From AC-51 sp036265325 (lineage in GTDB: Bacteria > Actinomycetota > UBA4738 > HRBIN12): DNA of 64,000 bases. The translations under genes and the position numbers were made by a program. Where the stretch lies: NCBI GenBank assembly GCA_036265325.1, contig DATAPH010000009.1:1-64000 (forward strand), given 5' to 3'. Shown piece by piece: positions 1-4,470 of this stretch; position 1 is the stretch's first letter, and each line of letters starts with the position of its first letter. The notes beneath the pieces are model-generated. The model worked only from the letters and a program-made list of their open reading frames with translations, did no database searches and had not been told where the DNA came from.

Positions 1-73
1 AACCCGTGCGTTGCCGACTGGCGAATGGTTGCGAGGAATGATGTAGCAGGGAACACAGAGAAGAGAGGGACCG

Positions 74-448
74 GTGCCGGGGCGCGCATTCATCGGACTT
101 TCGCCAAGCGAGAGGCATCGCGCAGAGTTCGAGCCACAGCCACTGCCCGACGAGCCCGAGGTAACGGTCTGGCTCGTGGCCGGGGCCGTGTTCGTCGCGC
201 TGCTGGTGATCGGGGTGGGGTTCGAGTTCCACCTGCCGGCCACGCGATCGTTCCCGGTCCACCACGGACTGTGTCCGAGCGGCACGCTCCCAAGCCCTCA
301 CGGAACCGCGTGCCCGCGGCTCGATCTGTCCTGGTGGAACCAGATCTCGATGACGGTCTGGTTCGTGTACGCGGCTCTCGCGGCTGCGCTCGTCATGATC
401 ACTCCATTCCTCGTCTACAGGGTCAAGCGCAAGACCGGCCAGGTCTGA
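74..448 (+). CDS. small two-TM membrane protein, hypothetical
   Basis: The 124-residue product starts at a GTG preceded by the purine-rich AGAGAGGGA. It has a proline/glutamate-rich N-terminus, a first hydrophobic segment at about residues 30-50, a roughly 40-residue loop with two cysteines and a WWNQ motif, a second hydrophobic segment at about 93-115, and a basic end (RVKRKTGQV). The loop is probably outside the membrane, with both termini cytoplasmic. I recognise no family. It is the first gene of an accessory stretch of small genes separated by a palindromic repeat, the first copy of which begins 32 nt after its stop. Confidence 0.6.
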   Translation: MPGRAFIGLSPSERHRAEFEPQPLPDEPEVTVWLVAGAVFVALLVIGVGFEFHLPATRSFPVHHGLCPSGTLPSPHGTACPRLDLSWWNQISMTVWFVYAALAAALVMITPFLVYRVKRKTGQV

Positions 449-480
449 GGCCACGAGGATTCGGGATCTAACGCTCTTCC

Positions 481-515
481 CTCATGTCACCTACGAGGTA
501 CATGAGGTCACCGAA
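481..515 (+). repeat. palindromic intergenic repeat, copy 1
   Basis: This copy reads CTCATGTCACCTACGAGGTA and then CATGAGGTCACCGAA. CTCATGT pairs with ACATGAG and ACCT with AGGT around an ACG loop, giving an almost perfect hairpin. GATTCGG at 458-464 also pairs with CCGAATC at 511-517, so the structure may extend outward. It lies between the first two small genes. Confidence 0.8.
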
Positions 516-554
516 TCACGGGCGTCGCACCAGCGATCGGTTAGCGGCTTGCGT

Positions 555-808
555 TTAGCCGCCGGGCACGGCGGGGAACGGACACCCTTCCGGGCGCACT
601 TGCTCCAAGTTGACCTTCGTTCCGGTGCCGTAAGGCACGAGCGCACTCGAGTACTCGGCTTGCCAGTCGCTGCACGTCATCGTCGAGTGCCGACTGCTGA
701 GCCACAGCCCTGCGAGGATGAGCACCACGACGCACGCAAAGGCGACCGCGTACGCCGATTGCGGCGACGGCGTCGAACCTCCTGAAGATCCGCCTCGACG
801 CTCGTCAT
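555..808 (-). pseudogene. small membrane protein gene with an apparent frameshift
   Basis: In the lower part of this interval the minus strand encodes a clear membrane protein: a G/S/P-rich lead, a hydrophobic stretch AYAVAFACVVVLILAGLWL, then a polar tail with two cysteines (TCSDW, EGCPF) ending at TAA 555-557. That frame has no ATG, GTG or TTG start. The ATG at 808, which has a -10 hexamer TATGGT six bases upstream, is in another frame, and joining the two needs one missing base near 782. Either the gene is decaying or the assembly has an indel. The architecture (short polar lead plus one TM helix) resembles the next minus-strand gene. Family unknown. Confidence 0.5.
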
Positions 809-814
809 AGGTGA

Positions 815-820
815 ACCATA
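815..820 (-). promoter_or_regulatory. -10 hexamer, leaderless position
   Basis: TATGGT lies six bases upstream of the ATG at 808 on the minus strand, so transcription would begin at or next to the start codon. Confidence 0.4.
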
Positions 821-829
821 TCCCTGGTT

Positions 830-863
830 CTCATGTTCCTACGAGATACATCAGGTCACCGAG
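830..863 (+). repeat. palindromic intergenic repeat, copy 2
   Basis: It reads CTCATGTTCCTACGAGATAC then ATCAGGTCACCGAG. It differs from copy 1 by one missing base and a few substitutions. The core TACGAGATACAT and the GGTCACCGAG tail are kept. It has the same orientation as the other copies. Confidence 0.75.
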
Positions 864-893
864 CGACAGCACCTTCGGGCAAGCGAAGAGCCG

Positions 894-899
894 TACCCT
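894..899 (+). promoter_or_regulatory. -10 hexamer, leaderless position
   Basis: TACCCT lies seven bases before the GTG at 907. It helps choose that start over an upstream in-frame start that would translate through repeat copy 2. Confidence 0.5.
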
Positions 900-906
900 T
901 CGAGGC

Positions 907-1146
907 GTGAACCGGCGTGTACTCGTCGTCCCTCTGGCCGTGGCAAGCATCGGGTTGATCTGGCTCGGCACGCAGATCGTCGATCAGTCACACGGAGCTG
1001 ACCCGGGCGGCAAGCGTTTCATTGCGTCATGGCTCGAGTCCGAGCTTTGGGTCAATCCGCGGCTGGTCGGCATCGGTCTGGCGGGGCTCCTGGCGTCGAT
1101 CCTTCTGCTCGTCGTCAATCGTCGGCGAGTAGCTCAAGCGACATAG
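907..1146 (+). CDS. small two-TM membrane protein, hypothetical
   Basis: The 79-residue product starts at GTG 907 (NRRVLVVPLAVASIGLIW). The open frame extends upstream to 811, but that extension only translates repeat copy 2, and a -10 hexamer sits seven bases before 907. There is one hydrophobic segment at about residues 5-22, a polar middle containing the possible amphipathic segment FIASWLESELW, a second hydrophobic segment at about 58-75, and a basic C-terminus NRRRVAQAT. No family is recognised. It is the only plausible gene between repeat copies 2 and 3. Confidence 0.55.
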   Translation: MNRRVLVVPLAVASIGLIWLGTQIVDQSHGADPGGKRFIASWLESELWVNPRLVGIGLAGLLASILLLVVNRRRVAQAT

Positions 1147-1177
1147 CCGAACCCACAGGCAGCCCCGTCCCCTTCTC

Positions 1178-1212
1178 CTCATGCCTCCTACGAGATACAT
1201 GAAGTCACCGAG
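1178..1212 (+). repeat. palindromic intergenic repeat, copy 3
   Basis: It reads CTCATGCCTCCTACGAGATA then CATGAAGTCACCGAG. It is enclosed by a perfect 10-bp inverted repeat, CAGCCCCGTC at 1160-1169 and GACGGGGCTG at 1214-1223, so the whole 64-bp unit can fold as one long interrupted hairpin. Confidence 0.8.
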
Positions 1213-1250
1213 CGACGGGGCTGTCCCGCCGCGATTGAGCGCGGCCTCGC

Positions 1251-1436
1251 CTAGCGCATGAAGACGAAGACCACTAGGGCGACAACAGCGACCGTAATGA
1301 CCGCCATAGAGATCAGTAGTGCTGCGCCACTCATCCGCCCCGATTTCGTCGGGCCGTCCTCGCGGACATGCAAGTCGAACCCGCGGTTCTGAGGCGGTCG
1401 GGGCCGTTCGTACTGAGGTCCGCCTCCGACACTCAC
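1251..1436 (-). CDS. small single-TM protein, hypothetical
   Basis: The 61-residue product starts at GTG 1436. An in-frame GTG at 1445 directly abuts the -10 hexamer TATAGG, so the later start fits a leaderless transcript better. It has a Gly/Pro/Arg-rich cytoplasmic lead (GGGPQYERPRPPQNRGFDL) and one C-terminal hydrophobic helix (ISMAVITVAVVALVVFVFM) ending in Arg, that is, a tail-anchored layout. No family is recognised. It is alone between repeat copies 3 and 4 and is transcribed against the preceding gene. Confidence 0.55.
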   Translation of the reverse strand: MSVGGGPQYERPRPPQNRGFDLHVREDGPTKSGRMSGAALLISMAVITVAVVALVVFVFMR

Positions 1437-1445
1437 GCGGCCCAC

Positions 1446-1451
1446 CCTATA
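1446..1451 (-). promoter_or_regulatory. -10 hexamer, leaderless position
   Basis: TATAGG on the minus strand, nine bases before the GTG at 1436. Confidence 0.4.
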
Positions 1452-1484
1452 GGTGTAGGGCGGGCTCAGGAAGGGTTCCGGTTT

Positions 1485-1517
1485 CCGATGCCCCTACGGG
1501 ATACATGAGGGTCCACC
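1485..1517 (+). repeat. palindromic intergenic repeat, copy 4 (divergent)
   Basis: It keeps GATG, CCTACGGGATACATGAGG and a degenerate GTCCACC tail. The left arm has lost CTCATG. It is the most diverged copy but is in the same orientation and again lies in a gene boundary. Confidence 0.6.
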
Positions 1518-1708
1518 CACCATTGAGATCCCATAGAGAGGAAGAGCGACGGGACCATCGGCTGCACGGAGGGCGGGTCCTCATCAGCGGCCCACCGGGC
1601 GTGACCTTACGTCCCGATGCCAGGCACGGCGTCGGTGGATCGGGCGGTTTCAGCGCCTCGATCGACGCGAACGGAGTGGTCCACGTCTCACTTGCCCGAA
1701 TCCTTTCG

Positions 1709-2602
1709 CTAGCGTGGGCAATGCCTGACCGCGTAGCGCAGTATCTCATCGAAGCCATCATCAAATGCCCGGCGGTCTGGCTCCGCCAACGCCTCCCGTT
1801 GCTGGAACCACGCGATCGCACGAGCGACCGCACCCATCCGCAAAGCCAGCTCGAACGCCTCCCTATCGGGGTCACCCCAGGCCTCCAGGTATGCGTCCTG
1901 CAACCGAGAGAACCAAGGGTCGTCTCGCGCGAGCCCGTTGAACCTGACCAGGAACCGGAACGTCTCGAACAACGAGAAGTACGGATGAGCGATCGAGGCA
2001 TCTCCCCAATCCAGGATCCGCAGCTCTTTGCCCTTCGCGAAGACGTTGTTCATATGGAGGTCATCGTGCTGGACGGTGTCGGCTATGGAAGCGAGCGCAG
2101 CTCGTCGCACAGGTTCGCGAACCGCGGCGCGTACGAGACCAGCGCGGAGCGTTCGGCGTCGCTCACAGGGAGATCGTCAGCCGCGACCATGGCTTCATAG
2201 AGCCGAGGCAGCACTAACAACCGGAAATCTGGAACCCCGCCCGCCAGGTGTTCATCAGCGCGCGTTGCTTCATCGATCTGTAGTTCGGCGTACGCCGGCA
2301 ATAGTTTGAGCCATAGGTCGGGCGGGTTGCCGAGTTCTTTGAACCGTACGCCGGCATCAGCCATCAGGAGCCAACGGTTCTCGGGTTCGTACGCGACTAC
2401 TTCGCTGACGCACGCCCAACGTGACGAAAGCTTGGCCGTTAAAGGGACCTCGAACGCCTGGTGCTCGGCGCAGACCTTGAACCACAGGCATCCCCCCGAA
2501 TCGGCGCCGGTACACGATCGTCCAGGGTTCGGCGTGGAACAGCTCGATCGGACCGTCGATCTCAGCATGCGAATGCACCCACTCGGCGGCGCCACGGTCC
2601 AT
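1709..2602 (-). pseudogene. aminoglycoside phosphotransferase-family gene with two frameshifts
   Basis: Three overlapping frames together give an APH/choline-kinase-type phosphotransferase of about 298 residues, the usual family length. The N-terminal part (MDRGAAEWVHSHAEIDG) runs from ATG 2602. The middle part carries the ATP-pocket strand CLWFKVCAEHQAF. The C-terminal part carries the catalytic loop QHDDLHMNNVF and the metal-binding ILDWGDA. One extra base is needed at a six-base C run (2492-2497) and one base is missing near 2095, so the shifts compensate and the outer parts share a frame. This could be a decaying gene or two assembly errors. Substrate is unknown; homology does not show antibiotic resistance. 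The ATG has TAGCCT six bases upstream. Confidence 0.7.
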
Positions 2603-2608
2603 CCACCA

Positions 2609-2614
2609 AGGCTA
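2609..2614 (-). promoter_or_regulatory. -10 hexamer, leaderless position
   Basis: TAGCCT on the minus strand, six bases before the ATG at 2602 of the phosphotransferase-like gene. Confidence 0.45.
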
Positions 2615-2758
2615 TGCGACTGATACGGGCCTCGAATGCTGGAGTCCCGCCACCTACGCGCCCAGCTCGATCGTAGATGGTCGACTAGCCATCGGAGGGC
2701 GGCCGGCCTCGCGCGGTCGGCGCGAATACAATTGCCATTCCGAGCGGGAGGGGGACGG

Positions 2759-3043
2759 ATGATTCGTGTCGTGAGCTTGGTCAAGCTGACCGATCAGGGT
2801 GCTCGAGGGATCGAGAACTTCGCCGACACCGTCGCGAAGGTCCGCGAGACGGTTACCTCGAACGGTGGGTCGCTCGAGTACGCCTGGCAGACGGCTGGCA
2901 TCTACGACTTCGTCGCTGTCTTGAACTTCCCAAGCGTCGAGGCGGAGTTCCGGTCGAGGAACGAGGTGTACAAGCTAGGCACGATCACGGCGGACCATGT
3001 CCCCGCGATTCCGCTAGAAGAAGCTCTGAAGTTGAACACCTAG
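2759..3043 (+). CDS. GYD domain protein
   Basis: The 94-residue product fits the GYD-domain family, small ferredoxin-like-fold proteins of unknown role. Typical features are the opening VVSLVKLTDQGARGIENF, a helix with regularly spaced charged residues, and GIYDFVAVLNFPS, the segment that in the family carries the Gly-Tyr-Asp motif (here Ile-Tyr-Asp). The start is ATG 2759, eight bases after a strong GGGAGGGGG; the open frame reaches further upstream without a better signal. A TACAAT -10 candidate lies at about 2727. It is divergent from the phosphotransferase-like gene and the two share one interval between repeat copies 4 and 5. Confidence 0.75.
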   Translation: MIRVVSLVKLTDQGARGIENFADTVAKVRETVTSNGGSLEYAWQTAGIYDFVAVLNFPSVEAEFRSRNEVYKLGTITADHVPAIPLEEALKLNT

Positions 3044-3115
3044 GCCGGCCGACGGGCCCCGGACCCCGAGATCTCAAGGAACATCCCGGACCCTCGGGCA
3101 GCGGAGGGTCACCTC

Positions 3116-3149
3116 CTCATGTCACCAACGAGATAATGAGGTCACCGAG
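3116..3149 (+). repeat. palindromic intergenic repeat, copy 5
   Basis: It reads CTCATGTCACCAACGAGATA then ATGAGGTCACCGAG. One base of the right arm (C of ACATGAG) is deleted. A GGTCACC also occurs just upstream at about 3107, so the tail motif is partly duplicated. Confidence 0.75.
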
Positions 3150-3295
3150 TTGCGTAGCTCTGTCCCGGAGACGGCGTGGCCACGGGTGCCCGACACCGCA
3201 GGTAGGCGGCCGAGCGTTGGGTATCACGCTCGCTCGACCGCCTTCTGTTAGACCACGTCGATCAGTTGCTGAAGCATTGACAAGCAGTGGTGACG

Positions 3296-3331
3296 CTTCT
3301 TGTCTCCGACGAGATACATGAGGTCACCGAG
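3296..3331 (+). repeat. palindromic intergenic repeat, copy 6
   Basis: It reads CTTCTTGTCTCCGACGAGAT then ACATGAGGTCACCGAG. The left arm is degenerate but the right arm and tail are intact. GGTGAC at 3289-3294 can pair with GTCACC in the tail. Confidence 0.7.
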
Positions 3332-3484
3332 CTACGCATCTCCGTTTCGGAGACGGGACGACGTCTCCTTCCCCTCCCCGTCGCGGCGTCGCACGGCCAC
3401 GGTCGGGTGCCGACGATTTCGACGGAACAAGACGCGGCCGTATTACAGGGAGTTCGAACGGGCACGATCAGGGGACGAAGCTCG

Positions 3485-4090
3485 TTAGTCGTGGGTCGAG
3501 TCCCAGATTGCCTGGGCGTCTTTCGCCGCTTCACGGATAGGACCGGCATCAACCTCATGTCTTGTCAGCGTGATCTCGTGCGCGGGCCATTCGCACACGA
3601 ACGTGAGCGGTCCCTCAGGCGGTAGCGGCCACAGCCACCAGCCCTGCCGGTAAACGCGGCCGCCGCCGCGACCTCCGCGCTGCATCAGAACCGGACCGGT
3701 AGGCGTCCCTTCCGGCAAGGACAGCCCAGTCATTAGGTTCGTCGCCTTGGTCCCATCAGGCATCTGAACCCCGAACCGGAGCAGATCATCGGGGAGGGCA
3801 TCCGGCCCGGATCGACGCAGTCGCGAGTAGTGGTACATCGACATGTCTGGGTCAAGATCGACATCGTCAACAGACTCCCTGAGCACCGTCGCAACCGAGA
3901 AGGTGATTCCGGTCGGGAACGCGGCGACTCCCCAGACGGCGACTGCGACCTTCTCCGTTCGTGCCAGAACGAAGTCCGTAGGAACCGCCCGGCCAATGAT
4001 GTTGTCGGGCGGTCCGTACCAGGGCGGTGAAGGGGGACGCTCGTATCGTTCCTCCGACTCCGGCGGGGGCGGGGGTTCGAAGAACGTCAC
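3485..4090 (-). CDS. hypothetical soluble protein
   Basis: The 201-residue product starts at GTG 4090, seven bases after GAGGAG; a TTG at 4117 is in frame but lacks this signal. It has a proline/glutamate-rich N-terminal 30 residues, then what looks like a beta-rich domain with many aromatic residues (GWWLWPLPPEG, TFVCEWPAHEI) and a short helical C-terminus (IREAAKDAQAIWDSTHD). No signal peptide or TM helix is visible. I do not recognise a family. It is the last gene before the core genome begins. Confidence 0.65.
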   Translation of the reverse strand: MTFFEPPPPPESEERYERPPSPPWYGPPDNIIGRAVPTDFVLARTEKVAVAVWGVAAFPTGITFSVATVLRESVDDVDLDPDMSMYHYSRLRRSGPDALPDDLLRFGVQMPDGTKATNLMTGLSLPEGTPTGPVLMQRGGRGGGRVYRQGWWLWPLPPEGPLTFVCEWPAHEITLTRHEVDAGPIREAAKDAQAIWDSTHD

Positions 4091-4470
4091 GCTCGGCTCC
4101 TCAGGTCGTCGCGACAAGAGACTAACTAACTCTGCTCACCCCGCTCGCCGATCTCCCGTTCGCCCATCGCGATAGCACGCCGCTCATTCGGAATACCCAG
4201 AGTCAGTCGTTCTGCCGTTACACCACGGGCCAGTGTCGGACCTGAAACCTTCCAGGCGACGGCTCGTAGCATGACGCCGCCTTGCTCCGTCACGCTCAAC
4301 GGCCCGGCCCGGGTCGAGCCGAAGAGCCGCGTCCCAAGCCCGGGCGCTGCACGCGACGCGCGTTCCTCCGGGCGACCGGCCCGACGATAGCCGGGGTCGG
4401 CCGTAGCATCGGATATGTCACCTGAAGACATGGTTCGACTACGCGCAGCAACGGCTGGAGATGGTGAGCG
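4091..4470 (+). other. gene-free junction between accessory and core regions
   Basis: No convincing protein gene is visible in these 380 bases. The interval contains the 5' half of a tRNA-Gln on the minus strand (4196-4232), and near its right end a candidate -10 TAGCAT (about 4404-4409) that could serve the tal-pgi gene. Confidence 0.5.
4196..4232 (-). pseudogene. 5' half of a tRNA-Gln(CUG), truncated in the anticodon loop
   Basis: Read on the minus strand the 37 bases fit tRNA positions 1-38: acceptor strand TGGCCCG, linker TG, D-arm GTGTAACGGCAGAAC, anticodon-stem 5' strand GACTGA, then loop CTCTGGG with anticodon CTG. U at position 1 and the UGG start are typical of tRNA-Gln. The following bases (TATTCCGAATG) do not complete the anticodon stem, and no T-arm or matching CGGGCCA acceptor end follows. 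It is a fragment, not a working tRNA. The break falls exactly in the loop where many site-specific integrases recombine. Confidence 0.55.

Larger units (their letters stand above)
3044..3484 (+). other. gene-free interval holding two repeats
   Basis: I see no convincing gene on either strand in these 441 bases. It contains repeat copies 5 and 6, spaced only 180 bp apart. After each repeat comes a similar CGGAGACGG stretch (around 3165 and 3350), so an empty repeat-spacer unit may have duplicated here. Open frames across it are low-complexity Arg/Ser translations. Confidence 0.5.

Noticed and set aside
468..548. Integron attC interpretation of repeat copy 1 (ATCTAAC ... GGTTAGC around it).
   Set aside because: ATCTAAC fits RYYYAAC, but GTTAGCG does not fit GTTRRRY and the other five copies lack any such pair. 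The attC consensus is not met; only the general cassette-like layout remains.
811..906. N-terminal extension of the gene at 907 through repeat copy 2.
   Set aside because: The added residues are translated repeat; the -10 hexamer at 894 and the hydrophobic N-terminus favour GTG 907.
481..3331. CRISPR array.
   Set aside because: Repeats are too far apart (180 to 1631 bp), diverged, and separated by genes rather than uniform spacers; no cas gene is visible.
481..3331. The palindromic repeats as ordinary intrinsic terminators.
   Set aside because: They keep sequence as well as structure, all share one orientation irrespective of neighbouring gene strand, and no T-run follows.
3300..3488. 62-residue + strand ORF beginning in repeat copy 6 (MSPTRYMRSPS).
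   Set aside because: It is only the translated repeat followed by Arg/Ser-rich sequence, and other copies translate the same way; no gene-like features.
3500..3530. tRNA-like GGGTCGAGTCCCAG stretch.
   Set aside because: It lies within the coding sequence of the hypothetical gene at 3485-4090 and has no acceptor or D-arm partner.
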